Source of the DNA: Allacma fusca
Lineage: Eukaryota > Arthropoda > Collembola > Symphypleona > Sminthuridae
Assembly: GCA_947179485.1 (NCBI GenBank)
Contig: OX359245.1
Span: 28,383,067-28,447,066, forward strand
DNA length: 64,000 nt
Direction of reading: 5' to 3'
Positions within the stretch are counted from its first letter, which is position 1. Each line of letters begins with the position of its first letter. The notes beneath the pieces are model-generated. The model saw nothing but the letters and a program-made list of their open reading frames with translations, searched no databases and had not been told where the DNA came from. Made by a program: the position numbers and the translations under genes. This document shows positions 1 to 12,509 of the stretch, piece after piece.

Positions 1-1477
1 GGTCGTTCCGGCGATTGTTGCCGTTGTTTTGTGGATTGTTGCGGAAGCCATTGTTGTTTCCGCGGAAGTTGTTGTTCCGAAAGTTCGGGCGGGGACCCTG
101 ACCTCGCTGGTTGGGCCCCCTCTGTTGGTTTCCCGAACGGCAATCACGACTGATGTGACCGAATTTATTACAATTATAACATTGCATGCCCTTATGGGGG
201 TTCTGAGCCTGTCCCCTTTTGTTATTGTTATTATTGTTATTACCTCGGGGCTGATGGGGAACTGGCTGGTGAATGTTGCCTTGGTTACCGCGGTTATTAT
301 TATTATTATTATGATGGGAGTTGCCGCGGCCATTGCCACGACCTCGTCCACGGCTGGGAACAAAAGCAAAGTTAGCTTGTGCATAAGGCGCATCAGATAA
401 GGTAAGTTTTTGGATGGTTTCTTCCAAAGACTTAACTTTTGCAGCCATATCTGAAGGGCCGGTAGTTGTATCTGCAAATTCTCGTTGTTCGCAAAAACCA
501 ACGAGAGCAGCAATGCTTGTAAAAGGGAAACCTGCCGCTGCAGTTTTGTACTTGGGAAGGAGGCCTTCCAATCCCCAAGCAACACGGTCGGGTTGACTCA
601 TGGTAGGTTCATAACGTGTGCAAATATTATCCACATCATATAAAAATTTTGCACTTGTTTCATTGTCTTTTTGCTTACGGGAAATCAATTGATTAAGATA
701 AACCTGTCGAGGTTTAGCGTAGCGGTCACGTAAGGCGGCGTAAAAAGTGTCAATACTATTAATAGTCGGGGCTGCTAGAGCGAGTTGAGGTTGGAGCCAT
801 TGAAAGGGATCACGTGCTAATAAATTGGGAGCGTGCCCTTGGAGGATGGGCCAATCCCATTGGTATTGGGCCACGACACGTTGGACGTCAATAATAAAAT
901 CATGAACATCATGAGTAGCGGGATTGAATTGTTTGATCTTTTGGAAGTCAACTATAGAATGAATGGGAGCAGTGTTAACTGTAACATTAACAGGGTTAGC
1001 GCCCGCCATGTTAAATATTTTAACTTTGCGTGTTCGCTTATGTGGGTTTTGTCTCAAATAGTTTTGTTGTTTACGAGCTTTGTTTATTTGACGTTTTAAA
1101 GAAGGAACAATACGAGTAGCGGGAGTGACTAATGAAAGAGCAGGTAATGGAGGTGGTGGTGGTGGGGGGGACGAAATTGGTGGTGGGGTGCAAGGTGGTG
1201 TAGAATATTGTGGGCTTGGAGTTCGTGGAGGTGAACCCTGCGCTGGAGGAACTACTGGAGGAACGGGCGGTGTATGCGATGTTGGAGGCGGTAGCGGCGG
1301 GGGTTTGGGCGTTTTACTACTGCTAGTGGTAGCTCGGGCTTTTGCTTTTGCTTGTTGTAAGACTTTAGCTAATTCAGAAGCGTCTTTTAAATCAGGGTCA
1401 GAATTTTTACGAGTGACTCTACTTGTAGAAGGTTTAGGGTCGGGTTGTGACGTTGAGGGCTTCTTTTTATCGGACAT
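1..1477 (-). CDS. Gag-like protein of an LTR retroelement (3' end beyond window)
   Basis: The minus strand is open for 492 codons from ATG at 1477-1475 to the window edge, with no stop. The N-terminal third is Ser/Thr/Pro-rich, with a polyproline stretch around residues 70-115. A basic segment (near residue 140) leads into a capsid-like region with Trp/Gln-rich helices. The tail is Asn/Arg/Gly-rich and holds one CCHC zinc knuckle, C-X2-C-X4-H-X4-C, at 140-181 (about residues 433-446), which is the nucleic-acid-binding signature of Gag nucleocapsid. The start is the first ATG after a leader of several hundred bases. Protease, reverse transcriptase and integrase would lie left of position 1. 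Superfamily (Gypsy, Copia or other) cannot be told from gag alone. The frame is intact, so the copy may be young. Confidence 0.85.
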   Translation of the reverse strand, partial: MSDKKKPSTSQPDPKPSTSRVTRKNSDPDLKDASELAKVLQQAKAKARATTSSSKTPKPPPLPPPTSHTPPVPPVVPPAQGSPPRTPSPQYSTPPCTPPPISSPPPPPPPLPALSLVTPATRIVPSLKRQINKARKQQNYLRQNPHKRTRKVKIFNMAGANPVNVTVNTAPIHSIVDFQKIKQFNPATHDVHDFIIDVQRVVAQYQWDWPILQGHAPNLLARDPFQWLQPQLALAAPTINSIDTFYAALRDRYAKPRQVYLNQLISRKQKDNETSAKFLYDVDNICTRYEPTMSQPDRVAWGLEGLLPKYKTAAAGFPFTSIAALVGFCEQREFADTTTGPSDMAAKVKSLEETIQKLTLSDAPYAQANFAFVPSRGRGRGNGRGNSHHNNNNNNRGNQGNIHQPVPHQPRGNNNNNNNKRGQAQNPHKGMQCYNCNKFGHISRDCRSGNQQRGPNQRGQGPRPNFRNNNFRGNNNGFRNNPQNNGNNRRND

Positions 1478-2029
1478 AAATTATAATGTAAGGATGTACG
1501 TACCGTGACGGTGGTTCATGGAAATGAAACTTAACACTCTGTATTTACTATTTGAAATTCCTCCTGGATGAGGTGGGAACGGCACTGAGCTCCGCGGCTG
1601 TCCGTTGAGTATACCCAAATCCTCAGGGCATCGGTCGGTGAAGTGCAGGTAATTCCTTCTGCCTTCCGTGGACAAGAAATAATAACCCCGTTTATCAATT
1701 AAAACTTACGAGGGGTTCTTCGACCGGTCACAGGCAATAACGGTTGACTCCTCTGGAGGTAGTCCCGATGGTGCTGTGCAAGTTGCAACGTCAAAAATGC
1801 AGGACTGTAACCTCTGCGTGGCTAAAAACTGTAATTCTCAAATAATCTCACGAAATACGACACATTATTCAAACTTGCCTTGTAATGAAATCAATTCTTA
1901 AAGGTAAATCGATTGTTTCCCAAGGGGAGTGATAATTGAGAGTAATTCGGGAGCATCGCCGGGGTAATTGGAAATTCGGCAATGTTTTACAAAGGCCACC
2001 ATGAAAGAGTAGGTTATGGGTATACCATG

Positions 2030-2520
2030 AAATCCTAACTCCTGGATTATTTACTTATGTAATTGTCAAGAAATTGTAAATAATTAGAAATCGTGCTGAT
2101 GGAAGGAATGATTATGAATAAACGATTGATTGTGATTTTCTATTAATCCGAAGACTGATTGCTTTTATTTATTAAATGAAATCAAAAGGAAAAGGAAATG
2201 AAGATTAACAACTTAAAATAGGTGTTACTGGAATGACTCTCAGTTATTCACTGGAGAGTCTGTAAGAATCTTAAACTTAACAAGTGGCTACTTGAGCCTA
2301 TTTTTACAATCTTAAGTCTAGACGTTACATCATAATGGATGTAACCGGACGTTGACACTCGTCGGCTTTTAGCCGATGGGAAGTGCTTAGTTCGCACCTT
2401 TACAATAAGTGTTGGAGTTACTTGGAACTGACTTAACCTATGGTTGTGTCTTTCACAACTTAATTATTTATTCATGTGAGACTTAACTAATTTATGTAAT
2501 TTCTATATACATACCTAACA
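2030..2520 (-). repeat. Probable 5' LTR
   Basis: The outer end (2520, TG on the minus strand) is well placed by the junction with the interrupted MITE. Inside are an AATAAATAAA polyadenylation-like signal (minus strand, about 2165-2174) and two short hairpins, one around the palindromic GGATGTAAC near 2335 and one with stem TCGGC near 2365. The inner border is a guess. Confidence 0.35.
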
Positions 2521-2812
2521 CTATCCAAATAAATCCACTGTCCAATAAAAACCGGTTTCTACCATTTCTTGCCACTGGCTTGGCTAATATTATGCATGCA
2601 TTAACAAAGGGTTGCCAAGTGGCAAGAAATGGCGTGGTCATTATTGGTTAAAATCCGGTTCTAACTGGCCTGGAGCTGTTGTATAGATTGGTATAAAATG
2701 GCCATAATTAATATTATCCAAATAAATCCACTGTCCAATAAAAGCCGGTTGTTACCATTTCTTGCCACTGGCTTGGCCTTTATTGATAAAATCCGGTTTT
2801 TTTCCAACCCTG
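2521..2812. mobile_element. hAT-type MITE, left part lost
   Basis: This is a diverged copy of the element at 12716-13114. It ends in CCAACCCTG (2804-2812), the complement of the CAGGGTTGG terminus. It contains two blocks with the words TCCAAATAA, CCACTGTCCAATAAAA and ACCGGTT. The left terminus is missing because the LTR retroelement inserted at a TAATA/CTATCC site within it. The flank ATCCCAGG (2813-2820) would be one copy of the 8-bp target duplication. Confidence 0.75.
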
Positions 2813-4465
2813 ATCCCAGGGTATAACTTCCCCTGCAAATTGTGCAAACGATTCCAGAGAAGCTTCCCCGGCAAACTATGCAAACGACTCCAGACATATA
2901 GGTCCCTAATTCAGTCGGATCCTTGCATCGGTCTCACTCACATAGGAATTGTCCCATCTTCAAGATATTTTGTTGACGAATATGAGTGGGCTGGTCTACA
3001 TCTTTCAGCCAGTAGCAAGTGGTTAAATATTCACCCTTCTTCACTGCACGGGTTGTTTGAATTCGCATTTTAAATCCCTGCATTGACATTAGTTCCCAGT
3101 GACAGTTCGGGGTACAGGAATGATTTATCCGGCTCAATTGCAAAGCTAAACCACAGATGCAGCGCGGTCCAGAATTAAAACCACTATAATTTAAAGAAAT
3201 TACTAATAAATAATTTTTTCATACAAGCATGAACTCAGAACCTATCACAGAAGTTTCTTTAAATAATACTATTAATATTCACTACGAATATTGCATTTCT
3301 CTTACAATATCGCTGGTTTCTCCAGTAACGGGACCACAAAGCAATTGATCCGAAAGATTTTCAATAATTTGGTAATTTCCTCGGAATGAAGTTCCAATCC
3401 CTCGACACCCGCTAGCAGCACCTTCAAGGTATTTACGGATGACCCTATGTCGTTCTCAACATCCAAACTAAATTCCGAGCAGAGCTCCAATATTTGTTCA
3501 TACAAACCAGGGTTGTTCTTTTTCATCCGACCAACCCGAATCCCCATCACGAGGTCAGATAGTCCTGTAGATTCAGGCTCGTACTCAAACTTGTGCGATG
3601 CAAATATCTTGCGTTCGTTTTCCGCGTGCATCGGAAGCTGAAATGTCCAAAGTATGCAACTGCATTCCACATCAAACAAATTCAACAGAGTTCATCAGCA
3701 AACGTAACCGAGTAATGTTTCAGCAACTTACTTCCTCGCATTTCGTGCTACAAATCGGCCATTTACACCTTGTGCATCGATGACCTGTCATAGAAGGCTG
3801 CCACTCGTCATCAGTCAACCCACAAGTCAAGCAACATATTAGACCTCGCCTTGACTCCAGGTAAGATATCTCCAACACAGGACTAACAGCCACTGGCTCT
3901 TCTTCAAAAATAACAGTCCCTGCCTTGATGTCCCGGGTGGCAATGAATCCTTTCCCCAGGTTCGAGTCCTCGACTATTTTGAAATAACGACAATGTTTCC
4001 GATGCCCATTCCAGTCTTCCTTCTGATGCTCCGCTGAGCAGTACGAAACTGACTGACATGAAGCGCATCGATGCGCAGCTTTTCCTCCACACACGGCACA
4101 ATCCTGTTCCTAAACAAACAAATGGGATGAAATAATACCCGCCTCAGGAGTTCAAATCTGATGTCATTACAATTCGCATTACAACACTCTTAAAACTCCG
4201 TAAAATTTCCCTCGTAATGCAAATTTGCTCGCAAAATTTAATATGGTAGTAAATTGGAAGTTTGTGTACGCCATAATCTTACTCCGGGAAATTACAGCCT
4301 TTTTTAAAGTCGGCATAATTTTATCCTGTCAATAATGGTACGATCCATTGATGAATAAATGAGTGATACAAAGTAGCATTTTCACAAATTTTGGGGTCGA
4401 TGGATAAAACGCTCTCCGATACGTGAGCCCCCAATAACACAAACGCTGTACTTTCAGCTTACCAT
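2813..4465 (-). pseudogene. SMYD (SET and MYND domain) pseudogene
   Basis: This is a paralogue of the intact gene at 13946-15962 with the same exon plan: ATG-only exon (4463-4465), MYND exon (3732-4103), linker exon (3306-3637, exactly 332 nt as in the paralogue) and SET exon (from 3183 down). The MYND zinc finger (CAVC, then CASC, YC, HQ and H-X3-C) and the SET core NHSC-X-PNC are present. The frame stops at TGA (2934-2936) where the post-SET motif should continue C-E-C-X-R-C, so a cysteine codon seems to have become a stop. Beyond it a Cys-rich segment is locally duplicated, and the gene is cut by the hAT MITE at 2812. The whole C-terminal helical region is absent. It could still make a truncated protein, but loss of function is more likely. 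Confidence 0.8.
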
Positions 4466-5608
4466 TGCGTCCAACGTCCCGAATACCAAATAACAAACGA
4501 TGCTATTCCATAATCCCAAGGTTCTTAAATTTTTTAAAAAATCCTTAATTATATATTTAAATTCTTGAATTCAAGAACAAAAGACAATTATAAAAATAAT
4601 CAATACTTGGGATGCTAACTCACCACTGCACGCATACGCTCCAAACTCCAAACGCTACTAATTGTAAATTTCTTCTAAAAACGTTCTTAAAACTTGACCG
4701 AGCTTTACCATAACATATGAACAAATCATAGTAGTTATTAAACTGCTAACAAACATATTGAAGCGCAAGCTGATTGGGTATTCCTTCATTGAAGGGACAG
4801 AAGAAGTATGGGAGGTTCGCTATTCTTAATAAGCTCCTTAACGGACTACTACACCCTGGAAACGTTTTTGGTTTCACCAACGAATGAAAACAGTCACAAG
4901 ATGCTTTCAGGGGGTAGTTTTACAATGTACGTGTTTAGTACAGTATACATAGTTTTTCAGTATGAGGGTCCATATCACGACGGAAACGTTTTGATGTCGA
5001 TTGCCATTATGAAACTACAGGTGAACGGATTTCGTGGGTTTTCGGATATAAATAGGTCGCTTAAGTTTCAGAACTCACAACAGTGGCATAGGTCAAAGAA
5101 CATTCCGCTGTCAACAACCATCTCATTCATGATCATCTCGTGACGATCGGGCCTTGTGGGCTAACAATAAGTCACAAAGTGGCGAAGCGCCACTATAATA
5201 TAGAATCGCATAGGCTGGTAACAATACGTTCTCTGTAAGTAGCCAAAAATGTTCATAAATATACGAGTGAGCGTTGATGGTCAGACAGTAACAACAAATT
5301 AAAAGCTAAACGGCTTACGACTCAAGCCCTGTCGTAGTGACTTGTTGTATGCCTAAATCGTGCGTGGTTGGGGTTATTATTTATTATTGAGTAGCGCTTT
5401 AAATAAACGGCCAGGTAGTGCTCAGTAATATTAAGGAGTGCTTGGAACACCACCTTTTGTTCGTTGTGTGAGACCATTGAACTATGAACGTGCGGAACTT
5501 TAAATAAACGGACAGAAAGTGCGCTTTAATAATATAAATAACGTACGAGCACTGCACAGCCAGCATTTGCTGGCTCAGAAAGGCAAATGTAAATAGCGAA
5601 GGCAGTAA
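4466..5608. other. Intergenic, no gene seen
   Basis: This AT-rich stretch lies upstream of the dead SMYD copy. A 111-codon plus-strand reading frame at 4808-5143 has no recognisable domain. Parts of 4960-5190 (the word TTTTGATGTCGATTGCC and the palindrome GGCGAAGCGCC) resemble 6550-7000, so this may be old dispersed repeat. Confidence 0.5.
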
Positions 5609-6030
5609 GGGGGCATGCATAAATTATATAACGCTAATTTGCCACATTTTTGACCACCTCCGACCCCGAGTAACGCATACGTAACGCTGTCATCTAACCC
5701 CCACTATCATACATAACGCAATGATAATTAATTTATGCATAACTTAAATAATTAGTGCTAAAATTATATCGGAATACTCCCATTAACCTTATTGTGTTAA
5801 TCCAACTTTTATTGCAATATAGCTACATCGCATTCTGTGAAAGGGCACATTATACACAAATATTTTCACTAAAAATGACAACAATGCCTACGCGTTAAAA
5901 TCGGCTCTAATCAAATATTACCGTTACGTAAAAGAGTACACAGGTACTACCTACTGTGCGTAACGTTAGTGTAACGTTAAGAAAAACCACCACCGACCGT
6001 CTAAGCGTTATATAATTTATGCATGCACCC
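5609..6030. mobile_element. PIF/Harbinger (ISL2EU-like) MITE
   Basis: The element is 422 bp with terminal inverted repeats of about 28 bp containing GCATGCATAAATTATA followed by TAACGC; the arms differ at one or two bases. A TAA direct repeat flanks it (5606-5608 and 6031-6033), matching the 3-bp TWA target duplication of PIF/Harbinger elements. Several TAACGC words occur subterminally. The GGG-CATAAATTA-AACGC terminus resembles the ISL2EU group as I remember it. No transposase frame is inside, so it is non-autonomous. Confidence 0.8.
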
Positions 6031-9000
6031 TAAGTAGTTGTATGCAACAGCTAGCTGCACAGCTCTATGGTCGTCGATACTCGATACATCTAGCGAGCGC
6101 GAAAATTTGATTCTTACGGTCACGATCACTATCCACTCTTTCAACTTAGAAGAGAGGATAGTTATGTCATAATAGTTAACACTCCTTTTGAGTGTGAAAA
6201 AATTTAAAACATGAAAATAACCCACAGATGCAAAATTATTTTCATGATCTGTCCAAATCAAACCCTCTCTTATTAAAAAGTTACATTTTCTTTCTGCAGT
6301 TATAGCATAGTTTACGCGTAGTTTACGCTTGGCGTTTATGGCGTGACGTCAGGACCTTCGAGGCATCGTGTGGTCTAAAATGGGAACGACACAGAGATAC
6401 ACGACAGCACGGCGGACTTCATCTAAATTCCATTTTTTCTATAAGAGGGAAATTATTTAGATGCACCATTATCATTATACCTGTGGACGTGGACATAACC
6501 ATTCCTGTAACATATTCCTGTATAAAACCGTCTGTGATCAGCACTACGTGCTAAGTCACTAGGGGGCGAAGCGCCGGTGAAATGTTGCAACAATGGTTAT
6601 TAACAGTAATGTGGTGTGTACAAGGAAACGTGTATTTAATTTCCCCCTGTACAGCTCACATTTTTATGTTCTGGGCAAAGATGTTAACTGACGCAAAAGA
6701 AAAAAAATGGTTTATACATGTGCTTCCTTGTATGTAGTATTATACTCAGTAAGCATATAGTAAATTGTGCAAAATGTTTCATATTCGATTTTAAAACACC
6801 TTGTACAAGTACTCCCGACCTCTACCGGTGGTGAGAACACACAATTTAATTTAAACAACAAATCCTACAATAGATGGCGCAAGCTGTACTCCCCAATGTG
6901 AACACATATGTATTACTATGAGTTTATACGTGACCTCATTTATGAGTTTATATGGTCCGTTACAAACGTCTTGATGTCGTTTGCCTTTAGGAAACAGCCG
7001 GTAAACAGCCTTTAACGTAATGCATAATTTTAGTTTCAAAAGCAACGACCAGATGTCCAGGATGTCGTCATTTTATGACTGTATGGCAATGCGTGGTTTC
7101 ATTTCAATGACTTGGGCTTATAATTTCTTGGAGTTTCACTTTCACTCTCTCTTTCCATTCCCAATAAATGCTTTAGTTTGAAAAATGCAGCCACAGATTG
7201 TGACCACAAATTGTAATAAATACTGGAAAAATTGGCAATTGGAAGACAGTAGTAGGGCTCCCGGATGTTCAGATTCCCAAATTAGGACTCCAAACTGGTG
7301 AAGAGGTCAAAAAGAATATTCTGGCCGATAATTTTCTATTTCCTGTATTTATCTATTATGCGAATTTATTACAATACGCAATACGCATGCATACGGATGG
7401 TGAAGGATTATACCTTACTTTAAACTATTTGTCTCCTGTAGGATTACAGATACTTTTATTTAATTTAGCAGATGCTATAAATGATTTCATTCTCTCAATA
7501 AAACATTTATACACTTGGTAGCAACTTTGGGCTTTATGGTTTACAAAACTCAGTATCTCAGTTTTTTTATTATTAGTGAATTTCTTTGCTATTGCTTCGA
7601 AGCAATTATCTCGCATATTGTCCTCATATTATTCAAGTTGCTATTTTGGAATCTGTCAAGTTTTGTGCCGCACCGCACTGAACCAGGTTTGCAATGCGGA
7701 AATAATCAACAATAAATCAACGACTTCTTTGCTGTTTTTCATCTTTTAGATTTTTGAACAATTATTACAAAACAAATTCTTTAAATAATACAGAGCTTTT
7801 CAATAATTGTTTTTCTAATGTGCTCTCTTAAATCAGTTAAATCATTAGCTCATTTAATTCAAACATAAATATAATTCACCAAAACTACTTGTCTAGATTT
7901 GCAAAAATTACACCATTTTCCCACTGCATATTGTAAAAGCAACTATCTCTAGAAATGACTATTACTTAATGATTATTCAGCTCAAAATAATCGCCAAAAA
8001 TATTAGTGAAACTCTGGGATACCACAAGGTAAAATTAGAAGAGCATTCAGAGCACAGTAATGATAACGTTTTGCTAAAGCAACACGATACTGCCTTAGGG
8101 TCAGGATTTATCATGTACATTGCTATAATTATTTCTGGGGTGATATCTGGCACCCAATATTACGTTTCAACCCCAGGCTACCCCAGTTGACGCTTCAAGC
8201 TTCTGGCAACGTATTGTATTTATGATGTTATCAAGAGTAATTATTATTAATTAGTAGTAACAGTAATTACATATGTGAGATCATATAATTGATTCTTCGA
8301 GGAACGAGTAAGATTTTTGTAAATATCCCTGGAAGTCAATTTTTGATTTTCCCTGCTGAATCTTCCGTTCCTGCAAGAAAGACATCAATATATTCTTAAT
8401 TCCCTCCTGACAAAAAATACTAATAAAATTAGAAATCCCTGTTGAAAAGAATTGCTTCTGAAAGAAGGCAATAATAATGTAAAAATCACTGTTGAAGTAA
8501 ACAAACTTGCAATTACCTGCTGGATATTATTTTTAGGTGGGAAGAGACTTCCTGACTTCCTTACAAATTCCGAACATTACTTCAAGGGTGAGGCATTTGT
8601 AAATGCTTTTCGTATTTTATTACATAATTCTTTATTTTATTTGTACCGTTGGTAAAAATTCGACCGAAAGTTTATAGTGTCAAATTCCATTTTAAATCGC
8701 GGCGGTGTTTTAAAATAATAGGTCAAAACTTACTGCTTTTTTCAAACTTTACTGGTCAAAATTTTGAAAACTCGCAAATTGAAGAACCACGACGGTTCGA
8801 ACGATGTATTGCAATTGACTATTATCTCCTTAGTACTTCTGGAATTATATTAAATTTTGCATATATATTTGGAGACAAATAATTAAGCGTCGTTCAAAAA
8901 ACTTACTTTGAGAGTTCCAGAATTGGCTAAAATTGACAGAGTATACGAAATGCTCCAAACAGTTTGGTATGTACAACATTAGGTTACTTTTACTGGATAT

Positions 9001-9867
9001 GTACACATTTTCCTATAAACATAAATAATTTTTATGAAAGAATCCAAATCTCGTTTATGTTCGTAGCTCAATGCTAACTATAATAGCCTAATTGTTTTTT
9101 GTTACGACAGTTAGGTTTGGTAAACCTTTTAGTAGATATGTATATTTGAGACTTAAAATAAGTAAAATATCTGGAAGAAATAAAATATCTTAGGGACATC
9201 TGATTTCCAAGGAAAAGCACTACAATTTATTTTAAGCCATAAATTTTAAGTTCTAGTATGAATTAACATGTGAGGCTCTCCCATTGATTTAAGACTTGCG
9301 GGATGTCAAAATGCACGATATAGATGAGGATGTCAGACTTTCTAAAGTTTTACTGGGAATTAGATTTTTTTTATTTAGATTTACTTGTCAAGTCATACAT
9401 GGAATTAAATCAATAATAATATAAGTACAGGCAATATTTAAAACCAACAATAAAATTGAAGGAGACACGTGTACACAATCAGCCAGTAAAATTTACAAGA
9501 GTCAGTTCCATTTGTCATTCAATTTCCAGTCGCTATGAAATAAAAACGCTGTCTTGATAAAAATAACTTTGAATAATGCTATATTCCGTATTTTGCAAAA
9601 TAAACCTCGGTTAGAAAATCTAATCAAAGTATGAATATAATTTACCACAACTAAGGTTCCACCGTAGGTTACAGAAAAGTAAATTATTGTTGTAAAACTG
9701 AGATTCAAATTTATTATAGTTCTGTTACGGAACAAAGTTTAAATAGTCGAAATTGAACGGCAATGACGAAGTCCTTCAAGATCTTCGTCATTTTCGTGGT
9801 CAACTCAAGTTTGTGGTCGGATCTTCATAAACATTTAACCCGAGCGCAGTACTAGTACACTGTCTCG
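6031..9867. other. Intergenic, no gene seen
   Basis: About 3.8 kb of AT-rich sequence with only short frames lacking domains, good splice context or paralogues in the window. A fragment at 8295-8385 (words TTTTTGTAAAT, CCCTGGAAG, CCCTGCTGAAT) also occurs near 52990-53060, which marks an old dispersed repeat. The end (9770-9858) is the right terminus of a TCAAGT-type hAT-like element. Confidence 0.5.
9770..9858. mobile_element. Right-end fragment of TCAAGT-word hAT-like element
   Basis: The text GTGGTC-X-AGTTTGTGGTCGGATCTT followed by ACCCGAGCGCAGTACTA closely matches the right end of the full element at 16160-17159. No left terminus or target duplication was found, so this is probably a truncated copy. 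Confidence 0.6.
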
Positions 9868-11360
9868 AATATATCGGTTTGACAGCATGATTGAAATGTA
9901 AGCTAATGTAATCTATGGCTTTAAAACTTTATTTAATCAAGGTTGTCCGGAAAGTCAGTTTTACAACATGATGATCTCATAATCAGTTATTTATTTGAAA
10001 ATGATAATAGCTTTGATTTCCATCAAAGCATTGTTTACGCAAAAATTAAAACTTTTCAGTTTAATTCAAGTTGATTTTTAAATCAACCAATCATATATTT
10101 GGCTCGTAATTACAATATTTTTTTATCGATACCAATACTAAACCTTAATTACACGTGCATTTAAATATCCTGAGTACCTATGTTCGACTTAATTTTGCTA
10201 ATTGTGACAAACAAATAAATTATTTACAAAATCTTTTAATCCCAAATGATGTAAACTAATTCCATGGTTTAAAGTTAAAAATCTTAAAATGTAGACTTGG
10301 ATTCATTATTTCATTAGCACTTGATCTGAACATAGTCACAAGTTTCGTAAGTTAATTTAAAGCGGAATAATAATTCAGCATGAAGTTGATTGTCCCGTTT
10401 TACCGGACCCAAATGCTCCTCGTTGTAGCTTCAGCAGACTGCAAATATCAAATAGCATTTTCAAATGTCCATTCCTTGGTACAGTTCAACTTTACCTTAT
10501 GTCATTTATTACTACTACACCGTACCCAATTCCATTGGGGTGTCACGGTTAGAATCTGACATACATTTCCATAATGTATTTTACATTTAATAAATGGTCC
10601 TGAAGGATTAGGTTCAAGGTTTATGATTAGAGGTTATGATATTTCCATAATTAATAAGGATATTTCGGATCTTTGTTAATTAGAATAAGGATCTGGTTGG
10701 ATTTGAGAAATGGCATCAGGTAAGGAAAAGCCAATAGTAAGATGCCGTGTTGGAACTCCGATAAGGAGGAAAAGGTAACACTGAGGCTCGACTGTAAAGG
10801 AGAGCCAAGTGGGATTTTAGACTCAGAGCGATTAACACAGTTATAAAGCTCTTGAGAATTTGTATAGAAAAGTTAGAAAGTAATTGAAACATTAAATATA
10901 AACTACTGAAAATATAATATTCTCCTTCCAAGATGCTTTCTTATTTTTATTGGAATCTGGATAATTGTGCTTTGTTACTCATTTCGTGAAGTTACCCGTG
11001 TCGCAATAAGACAGTACCAATCATATGTGCTTTACATCTGGAGTTGTGTGACGACTCCCTTGGTTACACAATCTGACTTTACATCTTCATTAATCATAAG
11101 GATCATTCCTGCTTCATAAAAATAACTTTAATTCAAAAGTAACCAAAAACCCAAATGTCTCAGGGGCACCAGAATAGCCCTATAACACGGTTTTAACAGC
11201 TTCAACGTTGCAGTTGGGAACTTTTCAAACACTAACAATGAAGTTGCTTCCATAGGTTTACAAGAGACTGAGAGATTAAAGCTCTGGACAATTACAACCA
11301 ACTGGACACCAACATTTCCAACCACAACACAGCGTCTACATACATACGCTGGTTAATTAA
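9868..11360 (+). repeat. Tandem duplication unit, copy A
   Basis: Collinear with 11826-13190. Shared blocks include GGTTTGACA-CATGATTGAAATG at the start, a region around 10300-10410 ending in ATGAAGTTGATTG, and a terminal block with TTCCAACC-CA-CACA then CCTGACGG. In this copy the ATG at 10381 opens only a 59-codon frame and the two exon-like blocks are about 0.8 kb apart, so the gene structure is unclear or decayed. Confidence 0.7.
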
Positions 11361-12509
11361 AGACCCTGACGGAGAAAGGAAATCATTTGAAAAACAAAAT
11401 TAGATTAGCCCTTGCTAGTGAGGCTTGCAAAATTGCCTCTCTATAATTGTACTTCTTTCAAGTACTTAATTATATACAATCATGTCTCATTGTAACGATA
11501 AATAAATACGTTATTATTGGGATAATTGTTGATAAAGTTACAACAATAAAAATGCAATTAAATATCATTTTCAGTATTTTTTAAAAATAATTTTAAATGC
11601 GGTTAGTAATATTAATGCTTTATGCAAATTAATTAAAACTTTACAATTCAATTGTTTATAAATAGTAACTTATTTCTTAAAGGGTTAACGTTTTGAATCG
11701 GTTAACTAAAAGCAATTCCTTCAATCATATACATATGTATGTACAAATGCTAAGCACTGTCAAGTTATTGTCAATTCTTGCATTCTTCTTGCAATTCTAG
11801 CATATCGATTCATCTGGTACTGTAAACTGCCTAGAATAAACAGGTTTGACATCATGATTGAAATGTAAGCTAATGTAATCTATTATCAATTAATATTGTT
11901 TCAAACTGTATTTAATTAAGGATTTCAGGAGATCAAGTATCAAATTTTGCAACATGCTAATTTTACAATCAGTACTTTGAAAATTAGAATAGCCTTGATT
12001 TACAATGAAAGCATTACACATAAATTTTTTAAATGTGACATTAAACAAAAGCTGAAATATATGGAAGGTTTTCCCAGACAAGTATTTCTAACGAAATCCT
12101 GATAGCAAGGGAAAAATGGATTAATTGAATCAGTAGAGATGACACCGCTGGGTAAGCAAAGGAATGTCCTAGGTAGGGACAGTTGATTGTTAAATCATCC
12201 AGACTTGTGATTAGTTCTATTTATCAATTTATTTCTCAAGTAAAGCAAAACGTTAATTACTCGTGCTTACATATAAATGCACTGAGAATCTATGTACATA
12301 TGTACGTCCTACCTTATTTGAATAACTGGGATAAATGTTTCAATAAATTATTTATAAAATCTTTCAATCCCTTTTGACGTATTCTAATTCCATATTTCAT
12401 TATTAAAAGGCTTCAGGTGTAGACTTGCGATTCATACATTCATTAGCGCTTGATCCGAACATTGTCGTAAGTTTCACGGGGTTAATTTAAAGGGGATTAA
12501 AAATTCAGC

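Larger units (their letters stand above)
1..2520 (-). mobile_element. Partial LTR retroelement, 5' half
   Basis: The element is read on the minus strand: an LTR end at 2520, a leader, then gag. The right boundary is sharp because base 2521 onward is the middle of a hAT-type MITE whose full form is seen at 12716-13114. Read on the minus strand, the element begins TGTTAGGTATGT, as LTRs usually begin with TG. The inner LTR end and primer-binding site were not fixed; two CA-TGG junctions near 2003 and 2032 (plus coordinates) are candidates. The 3' half and second LTR are outside the window. Confidence 0.6.

Noticed and set aside
1125-1508. Glycine-rich plus-strand frame
   Set aside because: It is the complement of the polyproline part of gag on the other strand, where the longer open frame and CCHC knuckle show the real coding direction.
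3955-3975. tRNA B-box-like GGTTCGAGTCC
   Set aside because: It lies within the SMYD pseudogene coding exon and no tRNA cloverleaf can be drawn around it.
4808-5143. 111-codon plus-strand frame
   Set aside because: No domain or paralogue, and part of its sequence resembles noncoding DNA near 6950, which suggests an old repeat.
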